DNA from: Flavobacterium sp. SM15
GTDB lineage: Bacteria; Bacteroidota; Bacteroidia; Flavobacteriales; Flavobacteriaceae
NCBI RefSeq assembly: GCF_022012335.1
Contig: NZ_JAKLTO010000005.1
Coordinates: 62,001 to 126,000 of the forward strand
DNA length: 64,000 nucleotides
Direction of reading: 5' to 3'
Part shown: positions 37,268-45,149 of the stretch, piece by piece
Position numbering within the stretch: the stretch's first letter is position 1
How the letters are laid out: each line of letters starts with the position of its first letter
Program-made: the position numbers and the translations under genes
Notes under the pieces: model-generated
Told to the model about the DNA's origin: nothing
Seen by the model: only the letters and a program-made list of their open reading frames with translations
The model's database searches: none

Positions 37268-39043
37268 TTATTTTTCTAATTGTAGTATTTTAAAATCTAC
37301 TTCTAAATTTCTCAAGTTTTTAGAGAGCTCATTTAATGAAAATTTAGCAATATTAGAATCAAAATTTACGATGTCAGTTTCTAGTTTTCTAGCATTTGAA
37401 GCTGTATCTAGTACAGCCAACACAAAAACGATATTTCTATTTCTTACAATATTTATAAAATCTTTTTTAGAAATCTTTTTTAAGTGTTTTTTGGCATCTA
37501 TTGAATAAGCTGATGTTCCATTATTGTTAATAACGGTATCATATAAATTTTCTAGATAAATAAAATTATTTTTAGAATCTTCTTTTACTTTTCTAGCAGC
37601 AATTAAAACTTGACTACACAAATCCCTCATTGAATTGTCAAAACCTTTTTTTATATGAAAAAAATATGCATTTGTTTGGTCCCATCTAAAAATATCACAA
37701 GCTTCAATGTTTAATGGGGTGAATTTGTCAAATACAAGTGATTCAGGCTTAGTGAAATAAGATTTATTATAATCATTCTCACTGCCAGAAGTCCATTTAT
37801 CCATTGTAGGCCCAGTATATTTGTTAATAGTAATAAAATGTTCTGACTGTTCATTAATATTATCAATAAATGTTTTACCTATTACGTACCAATCGCGTTC
37901 AATTAAAAAGTAGCTTTTACCGTCGTATGTAATTTCGGAGCAAAAATGGTTTGTCAATGTGTCACGTGTTAATGTATCTCCGTTAGCATCAAATGTTTCA
38001 ATTAAACCGTTTGTTAAAACCGTTTTAAATTTATCATATGGTAATGAGGAATCTATGTTTCTGATTTCATCAAGAATAGTTTGAATTTGTTTAATAGCTT
38101 CTTCAAAAGGAGATATTCTCTTTTTTTGCTTTATACTAAATGTTAGTGAAGCTGAATTAGCATAATAATATTTTTCAAAATCTTTATGTGCTATTTCTAC
38201 GCTAAAGAAGTTGGTAGGGTCTTGATAATTAGAGTATGTTTTTTTTAGTAGTTCTTCCCATAAGTCATTTATTAATATTGAGTTTGACTTGTTAACTTTT
38301 TCAACACTATTAATTTCGACGACAGGTGGAAGGTTTATTAATTTTTCACATTTTTCAATCAAATTTAAAAGTTCAATGAAAGAAATCGATTTTTTAATTG
38401 AAAATGAATTTTTAGCAATACAAAGACTGTCAGATTTAAGATCTGCTTTCGAAAAGCCAAATATTTTGTTCAATTGGTCTTTATTTATTGAAGCATTAAG
38501 TTCATTATAAATATTCCCAAAAGATTCATTTTCATAAAGGTTGTAATCGTTTCTAAAAAACTTTATAGCACCTTGTATGCCGCCAGTTAAGTTCCTTTCT
38601 TTACTGGATCGAAGATTTTTGTCTTCAGCCTTTAAAACTCGAGATAGAATTTCAAGCCCAAAATCGTTTGTTGCAACATCTTGAATTGCAACATGGGCAA
38701 AGCCTCCAGTTGAAGCAAAATATTTTTTAGATTTTGTGTTATGAAAAAGTATAACATAGCTTTCGGAAATTGATTTGTTGTTTTTTAAAATTTCCTCATC
38801 TTTCTGAACAATTGTATTCATAAAACCTTTCCACTTTATTGGATTGATAGTCTTTTTGAAATAGACTTTGATTTCGTAAGTTGAACTTAGGTTTGGAATA
38901 ACTTTTTGTTCTTTGAAATCATGTTTTTTTAGATGAGTATGAAGAAATTTAAAGTCAATTGTTTCGACTAATACTTTTGATTTTCTTAAAACTTTTATGG
39001 TGTCTTTCAAAAGGTAAAAGTTGCTTTGAATTTTATCTGACAT
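37268..39043 (-). CDS. DUF6119 / TIGR04141 family protein
   Basis: 591 residues, no signal or TM. Hallmarks of the sporadically distributed TIGR04141/DUF6119 family are the FGLEILSRVL ... KNLRSSKERNLTGGIQG segment (about 130-160), the mid-protein YFLIERDWYVIGKTFIDNIN, and the C-terminal AYFFHIKKGFDNSMRDLCSQVLIAARKVKED. The family is scattered among genomes and often near restriction or defence genes, but its activity is not established to my knowledge. It is driven by palindrome-box copy 3 with a ~65-nt leader. Confidence 0.75.
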   Translation of the reverse strand: MSDKIQSNFYLLKDTIKVLRKSKVLVETIDFKFLHTHLKKHDFKEQKVIPNLSSTYEIKVYFKKTINPIKWKGFMNTIVQKDEEILKNNKSISESYVILFHNTKSKKYFASTGGFAHVAIQDVATNDFGLEILSRVLKAEDKNLRSSKERNLTGGIQGAIKFFRNDYNLYENESFGNIYNELNASINKDQLNKIFGFSKADLKSDSLCIAKNSFSIKKSISFIELLNLIEKCEKLINLPPVVEINSVEKVNKSNSILINDLWEELLKKTYSNYQDPTNFFSVEIAHKDFEKYYYANSASLTFSIKQKKRISPFEEAIKQIQTILDEIRNIDSSLPYDKFKTVLTNGLIETFDANGDTLTRDTLTNHFCSEITYDGKSYFLIERDWYVIGKTFIDNINEQSEHFITINKYTGPTMDKWTSGSENDYNKSYFTKPESLVFDKFTPLNIEACDIFRWDQTNAYFFHIKKGFDNSMRDLCSQVLIAARKVKEDSKNNFIYLENLYDTVINNNGTSAYSIDAKKHLKKISKKDFINIVRNRNIVFVLAVLDTASNARKLETDIVNFDSNIAKFSLNELSKNLRNLEVDFKILQLEK

Positions 39044-39108
39044 AACTGTTGTTTTTAATGATGTCTTCTCTAAAAATGTTCGTTAATTTCTAATAGATGA
39101 AGTTCTGT

Positions 39109-39153
39109 CAAAAATAAGAATAATCTTAGATGCGTCATTACGGTTTCCCGTAA
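39109..39153 (-). promoter_or_regulatory. Palindrome-box promoter, copy 3
   Basis: On the minus strand, TTACGGGAAACCGTAA (39153-39138), 21 bp, then TATTTTTG (39116-39109). It points at the DUF6119 gene. A terminator for the upstream gene abuts it. Confidence 0.78.
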
Positions 39154-39157
39154 ACAA

Positions 39158-39181
39158 AAAAGATGCTTTTAAGCATCTTTT
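39158..39181 (-). terminator. Terminator of the DUF4236 gene
   Basis: AGATGCTT-tt-AAGCATCT flanked by A and T runs; works in either direction. Confidence 0.75.
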
Positions 39182-39254
39182 GTATCAATAGAAAATATGT
39201 TTGATGTCTTAACTAAAGCAAAATTTACTTCTAGCTAATGATGTTAGTAATTTA

Positions 39255-40379
39255 TTAGTTCAATGAAGATAGTCCTTTAATTGTCTCTTGATATTCATTA
39301 AAAGCTCTTCCAAACTCTTCCGTAAATTCATAATTGCTGAATTGGTATTCTTCATTAAGTCCAGTTTTGGTTCTTAAAGTTATTACACCATACTTTACAA
39401 CGGGAATTTGATAATTGCCTTTAAATCTCTTATCTGGCGAACCATTCTTATTAACCTTGAACCAAGTTTTGTCTATTACTTTGGTATCTCTTGGGATGGG
39501 TCCACTTTCAATAAATCTACAATAACTATGACTAAAATCAATCTCGTCAAACCCAATCACCGCAAATTTAGATCTTGATGAATACATTACAATAAAATTT
39601 GGATATATATACAAATCAGCTCCATTAGCATTGTTGAAATATAACGCTTCAAAGCGACTTCTAATATCCGGAATTGATTTCATTCCAAATTTCACATCTC
39701 GTTTATTTACAACAGTCGAAGCAGCTGAACGAGTTGTTTTTCTGTCATGAGCATGAGCACTTGTAACATCCCATATTTTGTGTGAAGTTATAAGATTTCT
39801 AAAAGTAGCAACAATTTTGTCATATTGAACTTTAATTTCATTGTCAAATTCGATTTCTAACCCAACATAGCAATTATCAATTTGTTCTTCAATTTGTTTA
39901 ATTGCCTCTTTTTTAGAGGCAATGTCAGTTTTAATATTATTAGATATTTCTTTTTTTATTAAGCCGTATAGTAATACATAACTTGCTGTTAACTTTAATT
40001 TTGAACTTCCAAGTGTTGCTTTTACTTTTAGTAAGTCATTTTTTAAATCTCTTCTTTGTTCGTGAGCAGTAATTATTGCTTCCTTAACACCTTGCATGTT
40101 TTGACTTGTAATCTCTTGAACATCTGCGCTAAAAATATTGTCCTCCAAAATGTCAGTTTCAATATTTTGTGGGTTATAGTTATTCGAGTTTAGATTATTA
40201 GATATTTTTTGTCTGTTATAAAGACCAATTCCGGGAATAGATGTGTTAGCATACGTACCTGATTTTCCAAAGGTTAAACTGGCTCCACGAACTCCGATTG
40301 ATGTACTTACACCACTTTTACTTAAATTCATGTAAACTCCAGGGATTACTTTAATTCTACGACGATAATTCCAAGCCAT
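39255..40379 (-). CDS. DUF4236 domain protein
   Basis: 374 residues. The first ~55 residues are the DUF4236 domain (NYRRRIKVIPGVYMNLSKSGVSTSIG, GKSGTYANTSIPGIGLY). Residues 90-200 are coiled-coil-like helices. The C-terminal half is a mixed domain with KFAVIGFDEIDFSHSYCRFIE. No signal peptide. DUF4236 occurs at the N-terminus of many unrelated proteins and probably mediates assembly; function unknown. Confidence 0.75.
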   Translation of the reverse strand: MAWNYRRRIKVIPGVYMNLSKSGVSTSIGVRGASLTFGKSGTYANTSIPGIGLYNRQKISNNLNSNNYNPQNIETDILEDNIFSADVQEITSQNMQGVKEAIITAHEQRRDLKNDLLKVKATLGSSKLKLTASYVLLYGLIKKEISNNIKTDIASKKEAIKQIEEQIDNCYVGLEIEFDNEIKVQYDKIVATFRNLITSHKIWDVTSAHAHDRKTTRSAASTVVNKRDVKFGMKSIPDIRSRFEALYFNNANGADLYIYPNFIVMYSSRSKFAVIGFDEIDFSHSYCRFIESGPIPRDTKVIDKTWFKVNKNGSPDKRFKGNYQIPVVKYGVITLRTKTGLNEEYQFSNYEFTEEFGRAFNEYQETIKGLSSLN

Positions 40380-40579
40380 ATTTTCTCTTTTAGGTTGTTT
40401 TGTTGAAGTATAATAGACAATTTTAAAATACTTAATATTTATAAAGATTAATCTTAAATATATGATTATAGTTTTCTGTTAATAAATAAAGATATTTTTG
40501 GTGTTTTTTTGTAAATTGATAATAGGTTTTACATGGTCTAAACTTATTTAATTTCATTATTATAAGCAGCTTTTTAATA

Positions 40580-40951
40580 TCAGTAGCAATAATCACTAAC
40601 ACATATTTTCCATTCTGTATCTTCTTGATCTTTTCCTTTTAAGTCAGTATAAGTGTTCGTAATACAACTTTTGTCGACTTCGTAACCACATCCAGTATAA
40701 GACGTTAATTTAATTACACTGGCTTGACCTTCTCCCCAAAATATTACTGCATAAGTTGAATAAGATGAATACTTATAGCTGTTTGTTGCGTCATTCAATT
40801 CAGAACCAGTTAAAAAGTTTACATCAACAACATATTTTTTTGACCAGCCATCTTGTGTCATATACTTTACTGTACAAGTTTGAGTATATTTAGCAAAAGT
40901 GTTTAGAGTAATTAAAAGGAATAGGATTACAAATTGAATTTTTTTCTTCAT
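40580..40951 (-). CDS. Small secreted protein
   Basis: 123 residues with a signal peptide (FVILFLLITLNTFAK). The mature domain is rich in Thr, Tyr and Cys (five Cys including the final CVSDYCY), likely disulfide-bonded. The segment YKYSSYSTYAVIFWGEGQASVIKL recalls small hypothetical proteins from Flavobacterium. No function known. Confidence 0.55.
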   Translation of the reverse strand: MKKKIQFVILFLLITLNTFAKYTQTCTVKYMTQDGWSKKYVVDVNFLTGSELNDATNSYKYSSYSTYAVIFWGEGQASVIKLTSYTGCGYEVDKSCITNTYTDLKGKDQEDTEWKICVSDYCY

Positions 40952-40978
40952 TCTGAGTTTGTTTAAAATTGTTTATAG

Positions 40979-41136
40979 AGTCACGCCGGTTTTATGTTGT
41001 GGTATTTGATTTATTACTGATGTTTATAAATATACAGAAAAGGTTGGAAGAAAATTTTAAAAAAAGAATGGCTTTTGGATTTAACTTTTTCCATTATATA
41101 CAGAACCCTCGATTGCTCAAAACTACCGTTAGCTGT
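40979..41136 (-). repeat. attC-like tail element A
   Basis: Aligned with element B (48625-48782), it shares GTTTATAnATATAC, the ATTACTGAnG hairpin half, GAAGAAAA, and the terminal ACCC-C-ATTGC-CAAAAC ... GTTAGCTG (41128-41135). It follows the 3' end of the minus-strand gene at 41140. The opposite end is decayed (AGAGTCACGCC against AGCTAACGTCCTGCC). Confidence 0.5.
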
Positions 41137-41139
41137 TGT

Positions 41140-41898
41140 TTAGAATTTTTTTAGTTTCTCTTCTTTTTCGAATTTCTTTTTCTCTTCTTGTTCTTTTTTC
41201 AATTTTTCTAGGTTCGCAATAATTTTATCACCTTCTCTTATATAAATATCGAAATCAAATATTTCTATTCTATCATTAATCACCGTTTCGCAATATTTAT
41301 TTATTTTGAAATCAAAAGTTAGCATTGCTCGAATTTTATTTTCAGTTGAAGAAAAAAAGTATTGTGAAAAAATATTTGGATACCTTTTGAATTTAACATT
41401 TTTACATGCGTTTGGCGTTTTCTTTTCTTCTGATTTGTGACCTTTTCCTTTGTATTTTTCCAAAATTATATCTGCATAGCTTTTTGTTAGACTAGCTCTT
41501 ATAAAATATAATTGATTATTATAAAATTTCAAGAGTACATTTTTGATTACTACATCATCTACTTTATAACTTGGGATAAAAAAAACTCTTGTTGAATCAT
41601 TTGGGTTCGCAATTTCAACATTGTACCAACTTTTAATATTTTCTAAATCAGGTTTTACTTCATATGCGAAATATCCTCCAGAATATTCATCATCTAATTC
41701 TTCATGTTCAACTTTATAAACTTGATAATCATCAGCATTTTTTATATTGCTCATGCTGGAAATTGTATATAGAGGCAATATCAATTTCAAGTCGTCTAAG
41801 TTTGTTGAATTGATTTCAAAATCCCCAATTCTAGTTGGGCAATCTTGAGCGAATGAATTTAAATAGGCAAAAATTAAAATGAGTATTATTTTTTTCAT
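41140..41898 (-). CDS. Secreted protein of unknown function
   Basis: 252 residues from the ATG at 41898. That start gives a signal peptide (KKIILILIFAYLNSFAQ). The frame is open up to 41982, but that ATG lies within the promoter region. Mature protein: CPTRIGDFEINSTNLDDLKLIL, YNNQLYFIRASLTKSYADIILEKYKGKG, then a Lys/Glu-rich C-terminal tail (LEKLKKEQEEKKKFEKEEK). Probably a periplasmic protein; family unknown. Expressed from palindrome-box copy 4. Confidence 0.65.
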   Translation of the reverse strand: MKKIILILIFAYLNSFAQDCPTRIGDFEINSTNLDDLKLILPLYTISSMSNIKNADDYQVYKVEHEELDDEYSGGYFAYEVKPDLENIKSWYNVEIANPNDSTRVFFIPSYKVDDVVIKNVLLKFYNNQLYFIRASLTKSYADIILEKYKGKGHKSEEKKTPNACKNVKFKRYPNIFSQYFFSSTENKIRAMLTFDFKINKYCETVINDRIEIFDFDIYIREGDKIIANLEKLKKEQEEKKKFEKEEKLKKF

Positions 41899-41963
41899 TG
41901 AAGTTTGATTTATTTGATGTTCATGTAAATTATGCTCAAGGACCAAATATGTGTAGGCTATAT

Positions 41964-42008
41964 CAAAAATATGTATAACCATAGATTAGTAATTACGGTT
42001 TTCCGTAA
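41964..42008 (-). promoter_or_regulatory. Palindrome-box promoter, copy 4
   Basis: Minus strand: TTACGGAAAACCGTAA (42008-41993), 21 bp, TATTTTTG (41971-41964). It places the transcript start downstream of the ATG at 41982 and so supports the start at 41898. Confidence 0.78.
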
Positions 42009-42014
42009 ACACAA

Positions 42015-42040
42015 CAAAGACACCTTTAAAGGTGTCTTTG
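42015..42040. terminator. Bidirectional terminator of the gene at 42057
   Basis: A perfect 26-bp palindrome from CAAAGACACC to GGTGTCTTTG, next to T-rich sequence. It ends the minus-strand gene at 42057 and abuts palindrome-box copy 4. Confidence 0.75.
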
Positions 42041-42056
42041 TTTTAGTGATTATTAA

Positions 42057-42683
42057 TTATTCTATTTTAATAGCCTCATCAAATTTGCCGTCTCGGCTAT
42101 ACATTCCTAGATTACCATTATCTTCTAAAATATAATATTCATTATTCCCATTGTTATCATATAGACGTAATTTGTCATTTTTTTTAGTTTCATTAATTTC
42201 ACTATCCATATTTCCTCCATCTTTAAAATTAATCCTCATTATTAATTTACTTTCTTTGTTCTTGAAAAGGATTAAGGAAGCACCCATAAGACTTTTTTCA
42301 CTTCTCCATTTTCCTAAAATTGTGCCTTCAATGTTGTTGACTTTAGAAGTTGTTTTATCTTGATGTTCTGTTGAACCCAAAATTTTTACTTCGAGTTCTG
42401 GGGTAAAATGTGTTGTAGCCCAAGTTGCATTAGGTTCCATTTCTGGAATATGGTAAAATATCCAAAGGTTATTAAAATCTTTCCTTTCTTCCCGGATTTC
42501 TTGAGCAATTTCCTTAAGTATTTTTTCATCTACTTTTTTATTTAGTTGAATTTCGATATTATTCTTACTTAAGTTTTTATTTGGTTCCTCTTTAACTATT
42601 GTCCACTCAATATTTTCAGGAATTGATGAGTTTTTACAACTTAGAATTGAGATTCCTATTAGAATGTAAAGCAAATTTCTCAT
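42057..42683 (-). CDS. Lipoprotein of unknown function
   Basis: 208 residues, lipobox SILSC. The middle contains a lipocalin-like strand pattern (GTILGKWRSEKSLMGASLILFKNKESKLIMRINFKDGG) that may be a small beta-barrel. The N-terminal part (EIREERKDFNNLWIFYHIPEM ... WATTHFTPELEVKILG) resembles proteins that accompany phage- or nuclease-associated lipoproteins. No function known. Confidence 0.6.
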   Translation of the reverse strand: MRNLLYILIGISILSCKNSSIPENIEWTIVKEEPNKNLSKNNIEIQLNKKVDEKILKEIAQEIREERKDFNNLWIFYHIPEMEPNATWATTHFTPELEVKILGSTEHQDKTTSKVNNIEGTILGKWRSEKSLMGASLILFKNKESKLIMRINFKDGGNMDSEINETKKNDKLRLYDNNGNNEYYILEDNGNLGMYSRDGKFDEAIKIE

Positions 42684-42720
42684 AAATTATACTATTATAT
42701 TAGACATTGTAGTAGTAAAA

Positions 42721-42758
42721 AGTAGAAGCATACATCAAATGAATGCTTCTACTTTTTA
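42721..42758 (-). terminator. Strong hairpin terminator after the gene at 42775
   Basis: AGTAGAAGCAT / ATGCTTCTACT is a perfect 11-bp stem flanked by A and T runs. Confidence 0.8.
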
Positions 42759-42774
42759 ATGTCTAAAAATTTTA

Positions 42775-43068
42775 TTAAACTAATTTTGAATTCCAATTTT
42801 TGGCAACAAAATCGTTAAGTTCCTTTCTCATTACAACACCGCTTACTTGTGGGAGTCTTATTAGTTTTTCAACCTTTTGAAAGCTTTCTTTGGTTTTGGG
42901 TACTGTGTAGTTTTTAACGAAAGCATCGCAAAACCATACAACTTCATAAAGTTCCTTTTTGTTAACCCTTTCTTGATCACGAATAGCCGTATAATTAGGA
43001 TTGTCTCCTCCTGTAGTAGTATCTACATAGTCATTATTAATTAAGTCATTTTCGCCAAAGTTTACCAT
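42775..43068 (-). CDS. Small cytosolic protein of unknown function
   Basis: 97 residues without signal or TM. The first 35 residues look disordered (NNDYVDTTTGGDNPNYTAIRDQ); the remainder is helical (KKELYEVVWFCDAFVKNYTVPKTKESFQKVEKLIRLPQVSG). It has its own palindrome-box promoter (copy 5) with a very short leader (about 20 nt) and its own terminator, so it is a stand-alone unit. Confidence 0.6.
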   Translation of the reverse strand: MVNFGENDLINNDYVDTTTGGDNPNYTAIRDQERVNKKELYEVVWFCDAFVKNYTVPKTKESFQKVEKLIRLPQVSGVVMRKELNDFVAKNWNSKLV

Positions 43069-43090
43069 GATAAATTGTTTTAAAGTTTAT

Positions 43091-43135
43091 CAAAAATAAA
43101 TTAAATATCGAGCAGGGTTTTACGGTTTCCCGTAT
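43091..43135 (-). promoter_or_regulatory. Palindrome-box promoter, copy 5
   Basis: Minus strand: ATACGGGAAACCGTAA (43135-43120), 21 bp, TATTTTTG (43098-43091), 22 bp before the ATG at 43068. Confidence 0.78.
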
Positions 43136-43141
43136 ACAAAA

Positions 43142-43160
43142 AGACGCTAAAAAAGCGTCT
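43142..43160 (-). terminator. Terminator hairpin of microprotein unit 1
   Basis: AGACGCT-aaaaa-AGCGTCT. Similar GACGC/GCGTC hairpins follow the other microprotein copies. Confidence 0.7.
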
Positions 43161-43161
43161 C

Positions 43162-43283
43162 TCATTTCTAATTCCTCCAACTATCATTATAACTACGATA
43201 CTTCCTGTCATCATAAGTTTTCCCCGCAACCAAACACCGGCAAGCACAAATACAACCATCCATAAAATTTCATACCATTCCAT
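43162..43283 (-). pseudogene. Microprotein copy 1, frameshifted
   Basis: Homologous to the intact 40-residue copy at 49638-49760, but 122 instead of 123 bp. One base is missing in the GGAAAGGTTTATG stretch, so the basic tail is read out of frame after LRGKL. The first 20 codons keep the same protein (MEWYEIL ... VFVLAGVWLRGK). The -7 element (43295-43288) and the 4-nt spacing to the ATG are conserved. Confidence 0.65.
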
Positions 43284-43339
43284 ATCTCAAAAATATAATA
43301 AGTAGGGGGGTATGGTAAAAGTAAATACTCCTTTTTGGA

Positions 43340-43480
43340 TAGCAGTTTATCCTAAATTAACAACCACATCGTGTTACTATAAAAGAAAAAAGATGCATTA
43401 AGCATCTTTTGTATAAGGGGTACAAGTTTCACTTTAGCCTTAAAACCTAACTTACACAAAGCCGCCATTGGCAGAAGCAT
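43340..43480 (-). repeat. attC-like tail F and microprotein upstream block
   Basis: Contains GGATA-aactgc-TATCC, a GATGC/GCATC hairpin, and a segment (ACAAGTTT ... GCcTTAAA ... CAAAGCC) that aligns with 47750-47815. It lies between the nuclease gene at 43483 and microprotein copy 1. Confidence 0.45.
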
Positions 43481-43482
43481 TT

Positions 43483-44730
43483 TTATGGAAGATGAAATAA
43501 TTGAATTGCCAATTTCACTTCTCTGTTTTTATCACCATTCAAATGGAATCTGTAGTTAAACCAGTTTTCATCACTTTTTGATACAAATCCTAAATAATTA
43601 TCATGTAAACTAGTAACTTCTTTTACTTTTTCAAGAATTGAGGAGAACTCTTTTTGCCTAACAAAAATAATTACCGATGCTTTTGTGTCTCTCCAAGTTA
43701 AATAATTTAAGAGTTGAGAAATAGTTTTTAAATATCCTTTTTCTCCAGTCCAAAATTTGCATTCTGCAATAAATATAACAGAACTATCATATCGTAACTG
43801 AATATCAGTTTTTCCAGTTTTATTGAAGGTTTCTCCAGTAACACTACCATATTCAAAGTTAGGATCTAAGGTCATAATAATATGATCTCTCAAGTCTTCT
43901 TCTCCTTTATCTTTATATATGCTTGGTAATCGTTCAAAGTTTTTACCTATATCATTGATTAACTTAAGAATCTGATTGTATATTTCATTATTTAAAGTTG
44001 GTTCAGGTTTAAAAGCTTCGTTAGAGACAGAAGGTTTAACAATGCTAATTTTAGTTCTTAGGTTTGGTTTTGGAACAGAAAATGTTTGTGATGTGTCGAA
44101 TTTCTTTTTTAGAGGTACACCCAAAGAAGACATGAACTCATTTTTCTGTAGAAACTTAGCTTTTCTTTCACGGATTTTTTCAGTTATATGGCTATTTAAA
44201 GAACTATTAAACATTTTTATATCTGAAAGTAAGTCATTAAACTTTCTATGGCTATTGTTAACATTTTCATCGAAAATTTGTTTCACTTTAATAGGGTCAT
44301 TATAAAAATCAATTACTTCAAGTTTTAAGTTGCTATTTTCAACTTCAAAATCCGTACTTCTTCCGCCAATAGTTATGCTATTTATTCCAGGAAAATATTT
44401 TAAGACTTCAGAATTTCCTGAAACGGGAACAAAAAATTGAATGACAGGTCTTTTGTATTTCTCTCCACGATAAGCATCAAATCGACTTGGGTAGTCTTCT
44501 GAAGATATTTCTTTTTCGTAACTATCAGCATAAACTTCTGAAAAATGAATTTCTGGAAGTTCAACAGAATATTTATCAATCAAATATTCAGAATACTGTT
44601 CTTCACTGACTGTCAAGATATAATTTTCAGATGTAGATTCTATTTCTGAATCAATACTTTTTACGATTGGAACAAGATATTCTCGAATAGATCCTTTTCC
44701 ACTAAAAATTCTATTTCTTGAAGAGTACAT
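43483..44730 (-). CDS. PD-(D/E)xK nuclease-like protein
   Basis: 415 residues, no signal. The C-terminal third has the nuclease core: GKTDIQLRYDSSVIFIAECKFW (D ... E-x-K), TISQLLNYLTWRDTKASVIIFV and FHLNGDKNREVKLAIQLFHLP, typical of stand-alone restriction-endonuclease-like proteins in Bacteroidota. The N-terminal 250 residues are mixed alpha/beta without a recognised domain and may recognise the target. No methylase is adjacent. A defence or DNA-processing role is plausible. Confidence 0.7.
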   Translation of the reverse strand: MYSSRNRIFSGKGSIREYLVPIVKSIDSEIESTSENYILTVSEEQYSEYLIDKYSVELPEIHFSEVYADSYEKEISSEDYPSRFDAYRGEKYKRPVIQFFVPVSGNSEVLKYFPGINSITIGGRSTDFEVENSNLKLEVIDFYNDPIKVKQIFDENVNNSHRKFNDLLSDIKMFNSSLNSHITEKIRERKAKFLQKNEFMSSLGVPLKKKFDTSQTFSVPKPNLRTKISIVKPSVSNEAFKPEPTLNNEIYNQILKLINDIGKNFERLPSIYKDKGEEDLRDHIIMTLDPNFEYGSVTGETFNKTGKTDIQLRYDSSVIFIAECKFWTGEKGYLKTISQLLNYLTWRDTKASVIIFVRQKEFSSILEKVKEVTSLHDNYLGFVSKSDENWFNYRFHLNGDKNREVKLAIQLFHLP

Positions 44731-44850
44731 AATAATTCAATGGTTGTCTTAATATTTCTGTCAACTCTCAAATATATACAATTTTTCTGGTAATTGTTTC
44801 GAGATAATATTCTGCATTATTTTAAAAAAAAAACGCCTTCTGGCGTTTCT

Positions 44851-44979
44851 CTATCTTTTATTTCTGTTCTTCCAACTATCATTATACCCACGATACTTCC
44901 TACCATCATAAACCTTCCCCTGCAACCAAACCCCGGCAAGTACAAATACAATCAACCCTAAAATTTCATACCATTCCAT
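44851..44979 (-). CDS. One-TM microprotein, copy 2 (intact)
   Basis: 42 residues beginning MEWYEILGLIVFVLAGVW, one TM helix, then a basic Tyr/Gly tail (YRGYNDSWKNRNKR). Differences from the other copies are mostly at third codon positions, which supports real coding. A TATTTTTG -7 element (44991-44984) lies only 4 nt before the ATG, so the mRNA may be leaderless. A GACGC-like hairpin follows. Function unknown. Confidence 0.65.
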   Translation of the reverse strand: MEWYEILGLIVFVLAGVWLQGKVYDGRKYRGYNDSWKNRNKR

Positions 44980-45149
44980 AACCCAAAAATACAATAAGCA
45001 GGGTAGTGGTAGTTATGGTAAAGGTAAATGCTCCGTTTTGAAAACTACTTATTCAAAACAAAATCAATTTTTGTTTTAATGTAAATATGGGATCAATAAA
45101 TTTTTATATATTTCTTTGTGGTTAATTTTAACATTATAATCTTATTGTT

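Noticed and set aside
41899..41982. N-terminal extension of the secreted protein at 41140-41898
   Set aside because: The extension overlaps the -7 element and the expected transcript start of palindrome promoter 4, and it would bury the signal peptide.
43101..43283. 60-residue ORF on the minus strand
   Set aside because: It is the frameshifted microprotein copy 1; only the first third matches the intact copies and the rest reads through a terminator and the palindrome.
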